Assembly: GCF_002240415.1 (NCBI RefSeq)
Contig: NZ_CP020028.1
Span: forward strand, 124,001 to 188,000
Reading direction: 5' to 3'
Length of the DNA: 64,000 nucleotides
From: Paenibacillus kribbensis
Lineage (GTDB): Bacteria > Bacillota > Bacilli > Paenibacillales > Paenibacillaceae
Shown: positions 18,333 through 25,958 of the stretch, in pieces
How positions within the stretch are numbered: position 1 is the stretch's first letter
Layout of the letters: each line of letters begins with the position of its first letter
Translations under genes and position numbers: made by a program
Notes under the pieces: generated by a model
What the model saw: the letters and a program-made list of their open reading frames with translations, nothing else
Told to the model about the DNA's origin: nothing
The model's database searches: none

Positions 18333-19361
18333 TTGACGAATTCGTTGTTTACACCGTATAAACTCAAGGATTTGGAATTAAAAAATCGTGTAGTCATGGC
18401 CCCAATGTGCCAATACTCGGTGACGGCCAAGGACGGGATTCCGAATGATTGGCATCATGTTCACTACTTGAGCCGGGCTATTGGAGGCACGGGTCTAATT
18501 ATTATAGAAATGACGGACGTAGAGCCAGATGGACGAATCACGGACTATGATTTGGGACTCTGGTCAGATGAACATATTCCTGCTTTTAAAAAGATCGTGG
18601 ACGGCGTGCACGCGCACGGGGCCAAGGTAGGCATCCAAATTGCTCACGCGGGCCGTAAAGCTGAGGATGCGGCAGTGCCAGTGGCTCCTTCTGCCATTGT
18701 CTACCCGGATGCGGGTTATAAACAGCCACGCGCACTCACCACGGAAGAAGTACAGGGCATGGTGCAAAAATTCGCAGATGCCGCCCGCCGTGCGGTTCAA
18801 GCGGGCGTGGACACGATTGAGCTTCATGGTGCGCACGGTTATTTGATTCACCAATTCCATTCGCCGCTCACGAACAAGCGGGATGACGTATATGGACAGG
18901 ATTTATCCCGTTTCGGTGTTGAAGTCATTCAGGCTGTACGCAAGGAAATGCCTGCAGGCATGCCGTTGATCTTCCGCATCAGCGCGGTGGAGTACGTGGA
19001 CGGCGGATACGATGTGGATCATGCCATTGAGCTGAGCCGTGCTTATCAAGCTGCCGGCGTAGATGTCGTTCATGTCAGCTCGGGCGGGGAAGGCCCGGCC
19101 GGAGCAAGAAAGCCGGGCAACTATCCGGGCTACCAAGTGCCGTTCGCGCGCCAAATTCGCGAGGCGTTGAACGTTCCCGTGATCGCTGTCGGCGCACTGG
19201 ATGACCCGGCCTTGGCGCAGTCTGTTATCGGCAACGAGGATGCCGATCTGGTCGCTATAGGACGCGGATTGCTGCGCAATCCTTACTGGGGCACGCATGC
19301 AGCGGTCACGCTGCGCGGCGAGAAGCCTTCCATACCTGAACAATATCAACGTGGCTACTGA
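18333..19361 (+). CDS. namA: NADPH dehydrogenase, old yellow enzyme family (YqjM/NamA-like)
   Basis: A cytoplasmic FMN enzyme that reduces activated C=C bonds of alpha,beta-unsaturated compounds with NADPH. The start LFTPYKLKDLELKNRVVMAPMCQYS carries the YqjM-type cysteine near residue 25 (MAPMCQYS). Other conserved blocks are IQIAHAGRKAE, VDTIELHGAHGYLIHQF and the flavin-binding AIGRGLLRNPYW. The best start is the TTG at 18333, nine bases after AGAGAGG, giving 342 residues, close to the 338 of YqjM. An ATG at 18324 lies too close to that site. A possible promoter (TTGACA at 18119) is far upstream. It stands alone between two terminators. Confidence 0.92.
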   Translation: MTNSLFTPYKLKDLELKNRVVMAPMCQYSVTAKDGIPNDWHHVHYLSRAIGGTGLIIIEMTDVEPDGRITDYDLGLWSDEHIPAFKKIVDGVHAHGAKVGIQIAHAGRKAEDAAVPVAPSAIVYPDAGYKQPRALTTEEVQGMVQKFADAARRAVQAGVDTIELHGAHGYLIHQFHSPLTNKRDDVYGQDLSRFGVEVIQAVRKEMPAGMPLIFRISAVEYVDGGYDVDHAIELSRAYQAAGVDVVHVSSGGEGPAGARKPGNYPGYQVPFARQIREALNVPVIAVGALDDPALAQSVIGNEDADLVAIGRGLLRNPYWGTHAAVTLRGEKPSIPEQYQRGY

Positions 19362-19392
19362 GGCCTAAGTAATCCCACGTTGTTTATATATA

Positions 19393-19440
19393 AACAGGCA
19401 CCTGACGAAGTATACGCTTCGTTGCAGGTGCCTGTTTTGT
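19393..19440 (+). terminator. Intrinsic terminator after namA
   Basis: AACAGGCACCTG and CAGGTGCCTGTT flank an inner hairpin (ACGAAG/CTTCGT) and precede TTGTTTT. Confidence 0.88.
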
Positions 19441-19629
19441 TTTAGAGGACAGACATTAAAATGTAAGCAATCTTGCAATCGATACTCGTATGGATTAGTG
19501 TTCGAGATGTTGAGAGGCTATTTCGAAATAGAGAAATAAATAGAATATGTAAGTAGAAGGACGATGAGTGTCCGTATGAGGTTGGTTGAATTGAACTGTA
19601 AAATGTTGTCGCAGAACGACGGATTTACG

Positions 19630-19638
19630 TGCTATAAT
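19630..19638 (+). promoter_or_regulatory. Extended -10 promoter of the type I toxin mRNA
   Basis: TGCTATAAT is a perfect extended -10 element. The -35 region is poor. The preceding stretch 19441-19629 shows no gene. The leader that follows contains a hairpin (CTCCC-GGAA-GGGAG, 19681-19694) that buries the toxin ribosome site. Confidence 0.6.
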
Positions 19639-19703
19639 TCCAGTAACAACAGAATGGCTTAGGTGGGCGGTCGGCTAAGTCTCCCGGAAGGGAGGTGATG
19701 CCT

Positions 19704-19817
19704 GTGGAGGTTAAAGATGCTCTGACATTAATGATGATGTTCGGCACGCTATTAGTAGCGTTGATCGGATTAATCGTTACGATTGTTATTGCGTTAAACC
19801 AAAACAAAAAGAAATAG
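19704..19817 (+). CDS. Small hydrophobic holin-like type I toxin
   Basis: A 37-residue peptide: a short acidic start (MEVKDALTLMM), one membrane helix (FGTLLVALIGLIVTIVIAL) and a basic tail (NQNKKK). This is the layout of the holin-like/TxpA-BsrG class of type I toxins, which depolarise the membrane. GGAGG at 19691-19695 is eight bases before the GTG at 19704; the ATG at 19698 is too close to it. The ribosome site is locked in a CTCCC/GGGAG hairpin. Leader bases 19667-19676 (GCGGTCGGCT) are perfectly complementary to 19869-19878 in the 3' untranslated part, as in type I toxin mRNAs that fold 5'-to-3'. An antisense RNA overlaps the 3' part. Confidence 0.75.
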   Translation: MEVKDALTLMMMFGTLLVALIGLIVTIVIALNQNKKK

Positions 19818-19949
19818 ACCGCCCTGCTCAAGGGGAAAACGGTCTATTTCTGTAGATCGCCTTTGAACAGCCGACCGCTCTTCAAAGCGGCTGTTGCCAA
19901 GAGTAGGGATGTTAGCAGCATCCTTACTCTTTTTTAGTATAGCCTTCTA
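19803..19949 (-). ncRNA. Putative antisense antitoxin RNA
   Basis: Inferred from a minus-strand promoter at 19956-19984 and a minus-strand intrinsic terminator whose stem AAATAGACCG/CGGTCTATTT (19812-19851) is followed on this strand by CTTTTTGTTTT, exactly at the toxin stop codon. The RNA would be about 145 nt and complementary to the 3' untranslated region of the toxin mRNA, including the part that pairs with the toxin leader. This is the TxpA/RatA arrangement. Expression is not proven. Confidence 0.6.
19899..19936 (+). terminator. Terminator of the toxin mRNA
   Basis: AAGAGTAGGGATG, a seven-base loop and CATCCTTACTCTT precede TTTT on the + strand. On the minus strand it would form a 5' hairpin of the antitoxin RNA. 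Confidence 0.8.
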
Positions 19950-19955
19950 TAGCTC

Positions 19956-19984
19956 ATTTTAGCACATTTGAATAATCAATGTAA
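19956..19984 (-). promoter_or_regulatory. Promoter of the antitoxin RNA
   Basis: On the minus strand: TTACAT, a 17-base spacer, and TAAAAT with TGC before it (extended -10). It lies between the amylase stop codon and the antitoxin. Confidence 0.6.
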
Positions 19985-19997
19985 CTGAATGCGGTTA

Positions 19998-22900
19998 TTA
20001 CTTGGTGAAAACTTTAATCTCCTTCGGAGCGAGCGTCACGGTGATCGAACCGTTGTTGATCTGAATGGAGTCGTTGCTTAGCTGATTGGTCAGACGGGTG
20101 CCGTTGGACAGATTGTCAAAGTTGCCAATCGTGCGGGTTTGGCTACTCCACGAGTTGTTGATAAGTACGATAGCCTCGTCGCCATTTTTAGAGCGCTGGA
20201 AGCTGTAAAAGGAGTCGTCTGCCCATTTTTCCTTTTGGCTGCCGTTTTGCAGGGCAGGGTGGCTGTTGCGCACACGGTTTAGTTTGGCAATGTACTGGTA
20301 CAGCTCATGATTGGCGTTAAACACGACGTTTTCACGGTTGGCGGGATCATCTCCGCCGCTAAAGCCCTGCTCGGTGCCTTGATAGATGATTGGAATCCCG
20401 CGCGACGTCAAAGTAAAGCCCAAGGCGGCTTTGAGCTGTGGCCATTTGTCAGAGCTGGCACCAGGCTTGCCGGAGGCCTCGTTAAGGAAGCGTTTCACAT
20501 CATGATTGTCGATAAATACGCCGTTCGTCTGGGCATCACGATAGTAACGATCATCCGAGTAGCGTTCCTTGATTTTGGTCATGGACTGATCGCGCCCGAA
20601 AACATCCTTGATCGTATAATACATGGGAAAATCCAGTGCGGCATCGAGATATCGGGTGTAATCGCCTACATAAGCGGGATCGCCGCTGTAAATTTCACCG
20701 ATGGTAAAGGTATTGGCCGCTTGGTCAAAATCCTTCAGGAAGCCTTTGGGTACATGCTTGGCAGTGTCCACCCGCAGTCCGTCGACACCTGTCTCGTTCA
20801 GAAGCCATTTGATCCAGTTTTTAAGCTCATTGGCGGTATCGGGGTTGTCCTGATTCAGGTCATCCAGTCCGGCCACATCACCGTTTTCGATTTTCCATTG
20901 GTTGTTGGAGCTGTAGTCTGCCCCTGTGATGTCGCCATTGTGATGATACCAGTCTGCTTTGTCAAAAGGGGCCTTAGCGAAGCCGTTTGCTGGTTGAAAA
21001 TCGCCTGTGTGATTGACAACTACGTCCAGCATAACGGCGATTTTTTTGTCGTGCGCTTTACGGACCAACTCTTTGAACTTGTCCATGGTTCCGAGATGCC
21101 CATCTACTGCATAAAAATCATACGTATGATAGCCGTGGTAGGCGAATTCGCTCTTTTGCATCGTAACCGGAGTAATCCAGATGGCGGTAAAGCCCATATT
21201 CTGAATGTAGTCGAGCTGATTGATTATGCCTTGAAAATCGCCGCCATGCCACTTGCGCATGTCGCTGTTGTTGGAATTGAAGCCACCGTAATTATCGTTT
21301 GATGTATCCCCGTTGCTGAATCGGTCTGTCATGATAAAGTAAATGCTCTGTTTGCTCCAGTCGGTGCCAAGGGGAGATGGATTGGAGGGATTACTCGGTT
21401 CAGTGGGAGTAGAGCCGCCCGAAGGCGACCCCGTTTGGACAGTTCCTGCGGCTCCGTTAGAGCCGGGTGTGTAGGTAGAAGTACCTGTGCTAAAGAAGTA
21501 GTTTTTGGTGTTGTTGCTGTCCCAGTTGTTATTGCCGTCATTAAAGGCGGCTTCCAATTGGGAAGCAGAACCGATATCGACGGTAATTTTAGCATAGCCG
21601 CTAACCTCGGCCTCCTGCATTTTCACACCGGGCACGGCAGTCCAGTTTCCCCCAGCCGGGCGGTAGTGAATGTAAGGTGTGTTGAAGCCTTTTTTGTAGT
21701 ATACAGTTACCTTGTTGGTTGTACCGCCACCATCTCCGGGATTGGTACCCGATGGAGCGCCAGATGTGATGGTTCCCGCATTGCCGCTGTTGCCTGGCGT
21801 GTAAGTAGAAGTGCCTGTGTTGAAGAAGTAGTTTTTAGTGTTGTTGCTGTCCCAGTTGTTGTTGCCGTCATTAAAGGCGGCTTCCAATTGGGAAGCAGAG
21901 CCGATATCGACGGTAATTTTGGCATAACCGCTAATCTCGGCATCTTGCATTTTCACGCCAGGCACAGCCGTCCAGTTTCCGCCAGCCGGTCGGTAGTGAA
22001 TGTAAGGCGAGTTGAAGCCTTTTTTGTAGTATATGGTTACCTTGTTGCCTGTACCACCGCTGTTATCGTCAGGCTTGGCCTTGCTGATAATGTACTGTTT
22101 GAATCCATTCATTTCACCGGTTGGCGAGCCGTCGCTGTTGACGAGATTGTTGATGCGCAATAGCGTAAAGCCGTGATAACCGAATTTCGTGATTTTTTCT
22201 TCAATCTTCTGGAATCCGCTGCCGCCTGTTGGGAGTGCATTTTCACCATTCAGGCGAACGCCCTTCGCATTCGCGATCGAGGAGATGGTATCTACCAGTG
22301 TGGACGGCAGGGAATAATTCGGTGCAGTGCCACTGTCATTCATCTCCAGTGCAGTAAAGGTCAAATCCAGATCGGCATCCTTGAATTTCTGAATGAGGCG
22401 ATTGTAATCATAATATCCGCCAGCATGCTCTGTGCTGTGAGGCATGGCAGGGTTGTTCATCTGCCAGTGCAGGCCGGAAATCTTGGCTCCGATGCGGACG
22501 CCGAACACGGAATCGAAGTTCTTGTGGGCAGCTGCTCCGATGGCGCCCAGATGGTTTTCGAGCACGCTTTGGTACCACGACAGAAAATCCTTCCCATAGG
22601 TAGAATTATACCCGCCGTTCGTGTAAAATCCGTCCCCGTCAGTCGGCGGGTTGATTTGACTAAGGCTGCTTAGCTTCGTTCCCCAGGCCGCATTAATCTT
22701 GTCCAATGATCCATACTTTTCATTCATGGCCGTGCGGAACGCATTTTTGGCTGTTTCAGTATAGGCTTGGAACTTGCCCCGTGCCGGGTAGCTCCATCCT
22801 GCCGCCGGATAGTATGATGGGTATCGCAATTCGCCGGAAGGGCCGCCGCTTAAATAGATTTTGGGGATCATGCTTTTGTATCCGGCAAAATGTTCAGCGA

Positions 22901-23423
22901 ACGAGGCATACAGTTCATCATATTGCTTGCCAGCCCCGCTCCATAGCGGCGAAAGGGCTTCGTTATTGACATAGCCGCTTTCATCCTTGAACTGCATTTC
23001 ATCTGCACTGCCTTTGCTCGACAGCCAGCTTGGCAGCGGGATGTTGCAGTCATCCCCGACATTTCCCCCACACTTATGCGTAGAGATAATAGGAACCCAT
23101 TTTAGGCCTACCTCTTTCACAGCGTTGGCATACGTCTTGTAATAGCTCCAATCGAACTGGTTATCTCCTGCGCTTTCCACATAGCCCCACCAGACGTCGG
23201 TGGTGATGGCATACACGCCGTTGCTTTTCAGCGTTTGCAGTTGCTTTTTGAATGCGCCCCAGTCATTGATTTTTGCCAGCGGTCCCATAACGGAAGCCTG
23301 AAAATCATCAGCAACTGCGGCGCTCGCCGTATTGGAGGGTGAGCCAATGAAGGCGGTTAGAGACAGCACAAGGCTTAGCAGAATCAGGCACCCTTTGTTC
23401 CATAGACTTCGATACAAGGTCAA
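19998..23423 (-). CDS. Secreted beta-amylase/alpha-amylase polyprotein (GH14-CBM25-CBM25-GH13)
   Basis: An exported starch-degrading protein of about 1141 residues. A signal peptide ends near ASA|AVADD. A GH14 beta-amylase domain follows, with catalytic glutamates in SGGPSGELRYP (about 198) and LNGENALP (about 393). Two nearly identical CBM25 starch-binding repeats sit at about 458-545 and 571-660, joined by Gly/Pro/Thr linkers. The GH13 alpha-amylase starts near 688 with the four regions DVVVNH, GLRVDTAKH, TIGEIYSG and FIDNHD. Such a precursor, cleaved outside the cell into separate amylases, is known from P. polymyxa. GGGGAGG is eight bases before the TTG at 23423; the ATG at 23432 touches it. 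A cre site lies upstream. Confidence 0.93.
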   Translation of the reverse strand: MTLYRSLWNKGCLILLSLVLSLTAFIGSPSNTASAAVADDFQASVMGPLAKINDWGAFKKQLQTLKSNGVYAITTDVWWGYVESAGDNQFDWSYYKTYANAVKEVGLKWVPIISTHKCGGNVGDDCNIPLPSWLSSKGSADEMQFKDESGYVNNEALSPLWSGAGKQYDELYASFAEHFAGYKSMIPKIYLSGGPSGELRYPSYYPAAGWSYPARGKFQAYTETAKNAFRTAMNEKYGSLDKINAAWGTKLSSLSQINPPTDGDGFYTNGGYNSTYGKDFLSWYQSVLENHLGAIGAAAHKNFDSVFGVRIGAKISGLHWQMNNPAMPHSTEHAGGYYDYNRLIQKFKDADLDLTFTALEMNDSGTAPNYSLPSTLVDTISSIANAKGVRLNGENALPTGGSGFQKIEEKITKFGYHGFTLLRINNLVNSDGSPTGEMNGFKQYIISKAKPDDNSGGTGNKVTIYYKKGFNSPYIHYRPAGGNWTAVPGVKMQDAEISGYAKITVDIGSASQLEAAFNDGNNNWDSNNTKNYFFNTGTSTYTPGNSGNAGTITSGAPSGTNPGDGGGTTNKVTVYYKKGFNTPYIHYRPAGGNWTAVPGVKMQEAEVSGYAKITVDIGSASQLEAAFNDGNNNWDSNNTKNYFFSTGTSTYTPGSNGAAGTVQTGSPSGGSTPTEPSNPSNPSPLGTDWSKQSIYFIMTDRFSNGDTSNDNYGGFNSNNSDMRKWHGGDFQGIINQLDYIQNMGFTAIWITPVTMQKSEFAYHGYHTYDFYAVDGHLGTMDKFKELVRKAHDKKIAVMLDVVVNHTGDFQPANGFAKAPFDKADWYHHNGDITGADYSSNNQWKIENGDVAGLDDLNQDNPDTANELKNWIKWLLNETGVDGLRVDTAKHVPKGFLKDFDQAANTFTIGEIYSGDPAYVGDYTRYLDAALDFPMYYTIKDVFGRDQSMTKIKERYSDDRYYRDAQTNGVFIDNHDVKRFLNEASGKPGASSDKWPQLKAALGFTLTSRGIPIIYQGTEQGFSGGDDPANRENVVFNANHELYQYIAKLNRVRNSHPALQNGSQKEKWADDSFYSFQRSKNGDEAIVLINNSWSSQTRTIGNFDNLSNGTRLTNQLSNDSIQINNGSITVTLAPKEIKVFTK
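21465..22050 (-). repeat. Tandem CBM25-coding repeat
   Basis: Two copies of roughly 250 bases (about 21465-21710 and 21790-22050) inside the amylase gene are nearly identical in both DNA and protein. They share blocks such as IHYRPAGGNWTAVPGVKMQ and FNDGNNNWDSNNTKNYFF and differ at only a few codons. This points to a recent duplication or to gene conversion. Confidence 0.85.
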
Positions 23424-23465
23424 ACCGATCATCCTCCCCAAAGCATAGTCTATTTCGACAACATT

Positions 23466-23480
23466 TTGTAAACGTCTACA
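23466..23480 (-). promoter_or_regulatory. cre site downstream of the amylase promoter
   Basis: TTGTAAACGTCTACA fits the CcpA cre consensus with one mismatch. On the minus strand it lies just after a likely -10 (TACTAT, 17 bases from TTTTTG), which is a roadblock position for repression by glucose. Confidence 0.7.
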
Positions 23481-23591
23481 AAAATAGTATAAAGCAAGCG
23501 GTTGCACAAAAAGAAGAATTTATTGCACACTCGGGGTGGAGAAATATGACCATTTTGCAGTGACATTCTTGTGCTTCCATTCGAGTACAAG

Positions 23592-23632
23592 CAAAAAAAA
23601 GGCATAGGTCTGAAGCAGACGCATGCCTTTTA
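23592..23632 (-). terminator. Intrinsic terminator of the xylan operon
   Basis: AAAAGGCAT and ATGCCTTTT flank an inner AGACC/GTCT hairpin, and the minus strand continues with a run of T. It lies 35 bases after the GH67 stop. Confidence 0.8.
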
Positions 23633-23666
23633 GGGATGTGCGGATAGTAAATTCCAGCCTATTTCC

Positions 23667-25922
23667 TTAATAGATAGGGCGATTCTTTTGGTCGGCAATG
23701 CCACTTTTGCGGTAAAAATACGTATTGATCCGATCCCGCCATTCCTTGGCGTGCTCAGCCTGATGCTCCAGCCGCTCCAGCACCTGTTCATATATCCCTT
23801 CATTCAGTTGCTCCCGCAGGCTGATCCAAGTATCTTTAAGCTGGGCCGCACGTTCAGCACCTTCAAAATGGGTATCATAGATATGCTGAATGACCGTTTG
23901 GCCGGAGTGGAGCGTGTGCGTATAAGGAACATGGTGAAAAAATAATAGCAGTTCATCCGGGCAGGTGTCAGTAGATTCGTAAATATCGGCATGAGGGGAA
24001 AAATATTGTCCTGCATAGCCCGTTCCGGTTGCGGTCGTGCGATCTACCCCGATCCCCCGGCAATCAGCAAAATGATAGGTGCCCCACATTGAATATTCAT
24101 AGCCGTCTACATCTGGCCCGTAATGGTGGCCGGGACTGACCATCCAGCCGACCCCGAGAGGAGCGGTGTAGGATTCGTAGATATTCCACGAATCGAGCAG
24201 CATTTGCTTAATGGCAGGAATCAAATCTGCACTGGCATCCTCAGTCCCTTGCCCGCTAAACGTCAGCCGAACCCATTCATTTGCGATTTCATCTGCGGAC
24301 AGCTCCGGGTCCCATGCCAACCGTCCGTAGCCGTAAAGATTGGATTGGGCGAGCAAATGTCCGGTCCAATTAGCGTCGGCTCCAATATTGGATACAGCGG
24401 CGATCCCATAGTTGCCGCGTTTGGGAGAAGGGCTCGTTTGTTCCTCTTGGAAGCTTCCGCTGCCGACATGGACAATAGCCTTCCTGCGGCTGGAGACAGA
24501 ATCGCTCTTGCTATGCAGAGCGCCGCTTACAATACGCTTGATGGTGGAGCCTTTTCCCTGTGCATAGGTGTCAAAATCCAGTACCTCCTTCCATTGCGGA
24601 ACAAGGTAACAAAGATGTCGTTGCTGTCCCGTGTACTCTTGTGCAATCTGGAATTCCAGCAGTACCTGGGTAGCTTTCAGCGCACCAAACAGGGGAGAGA
24701 CAGGCTCACGCACCTGAAAATCCATGGGGCCATTTTTAATCTGTAAAATGACATTATCCCGAAACAGCCCATCCAGTGGCTTAAAATGGTCAAAGGCCGC
24801 GCGAGCACGATCCGTCTTGCGGTCGCGCCAATCCTGCTTGCAGTCGTAGACAAAGCAGCGCCAAATCACACGCCCGCCATAGGGCCGCAATGCATCTGCC
24901 AGCATATTGGCTCCATCGGCGTGATGACGTCCATAGCTGAACGGCCCGGGCCGATTCTCGGAATCGGCCTTGACCACGAAGCCGCCCAGATCGGGGACGG
25001 CAGCGTAAACCTCCCGGGCCTTGGCCTGCCACCATTCCGCTACACCGGGGTCCAGCGGATCGGCTGTGGTTAATCCGCCGAGCTGAATAGGGCTGGCATA
25101 GTTAATACTCAGGTAGATTTGGATGCCATAGGCGCGAAACACCGCGGCCACTCTGGCCACATCCGGTAGAAATGTAGCTGTAATCAGCTCGGTTTCTACG
25201 TGATGGACATTCACATTGTTAATGGATAGCGCCTGAATGCCAACAGAGGCAAGCAGACGAGCATAGTCTCGAAGGCGATCCATATTTGTAGTAAAGGCAT
25301 GATTGTCATAGAAAATGGACGCCCCCGCATACCCGCGCTCTACACTGCCGTCCATGTTATCCCAGTGGTTAATCATGCGGATGGAATTAGCCGGATTGGA
25401 CAGCACATCCAGAATGGGTGCCTGCAACGATTCTTCGCTGGTAGGATCCAGCTTGCCATCCAGTCCACCTTGCAGGTAGCGCAGCAGATGAAAAACCCCA
25501 TATAATACGCCTTTGCTGGTCTGCCCGGCCACCGTGACATGCGTCCCCTTGATATCTTTGTTGTCATGCGAAGTTGAATGTGCCGGGTTGGGAGTCCCCA
25601 TCCCGCGAATTCGGTAGCCTTCTGTGCTCACTTCTGCCTGTTCTTCTGGGCTAAATCGTTCTGCGACCCATGCATGCTCCTGGAATGTACCCAAAGCGAT
25701 GAATGGCGCACTCACAGGAACGGCACTGATCCGCGGCTGCTGTCCGAACATGGAGCTCAATCCGTGCTGAAGCTCACTCGCAGCCGTGTGAAGTACTTCA
25801 TCTGCCTCTTGAACCACGATGACTTTGCACCAAGCTGGCAAATTCTTCACCTTACGATTGCGGCGATAATGCAGCCAAGCGTCATAGCCGCTCTCTTTTT
25901 GCATATCCATACGCTTGCTCAT
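23667..25922 (-). CDS. aguA: GH67 alpha-glucuronidase
   Basis: A cytoplasmic enzyme that removes 4-O-methylglucuronic acid from the end of aldouronic acids released from glucuronoxylan. The 751 residues include the GH67 blocks [43 protein letters not shown] and [15 protein letters not shown] with the carboxylates of the active site. There is no signal peptide. Two segments appear longer than usual for the family: about residues 107-126 ([11 protein letters not shown]) and about 472-495 ([11 protein letters not shown]). They are polar and low in complexity. AAAGGAGG precedes the ATG by eight bases. It is 36 bases downstream of the GH52 gene, so the two form an operon. Confidence 0.93.
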   Translation of the reverse strand: MSKRMDMQKESGYDAWLHYRRNRKVKNLPAWCKVIVVQEADEVLHTAASELQHGLSSMFGQQPRISAVPVSAPFIALGTFQEHAWVAERFSPEEQAEVSTEGYRIRGMGTPNPAHSTSHDNKDIKGTHVTVAGQTSKGVLYGVFHLLRYLQGGLDGKLDPTSEESLQAPILDVLSNPANSIRMINHWDNMDGSVERGYAGASIFYDNHAFTTNMDRLRDYARLLASVGIQALSINNVNVHHVETELITATFLPDVARVAAVFRAYGIQIYLSINYASPIQLGGLTTADPLDPGVAEWWQAKAREVYAAVPDLGGFVVKADSENRPGPFSYGRHHADGANMLADALRPYGGRVIWRCFVYDCKQDWRDRKTDRARAAFDHFKPLDGLFRDNVILQIKNGPMDFQVREPVSPLFGALKATQVLLEFQIAQEYTGQQRHLCYLVPQWKEVLDFDTYAQGKGSTIKRIVSGALHSKSDSVSSRRKAIVHVGSGSFQEEQTSPSPKRGNYGIAAVSNIGADANWTGHLLAQSNLYGYGRLAWDPELSADEIANEWVRLTFSGQGTEDASADLIPAIKQMLLDSWNIYESYTAPLGVGWMVSPGHHYGPDVDGYEYSMWGTYHFADCRGIGVDRTTATGTGYAGQYFSPHADIYESTDTCPDELLLFFHHVPYTHTLHSGQTVIQHIYDTHFEGAERAAQLKDTWISLREQLNEGIYEQVLERLEHQAEHAKEWRDRINTYFYRKSGIADQKNRPIY

Positions 25923-25958
25923 ATTCGGGGCCTCCTTTGGGGCAGGTGAAGGTTAGTC

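Noticed and set aside
20307..21302. 331-codon + strand ORF opposite the amylase gene
   Set aside because: Shadow frame of a well-supported GH13 domain; codon pattern is that of the complement.
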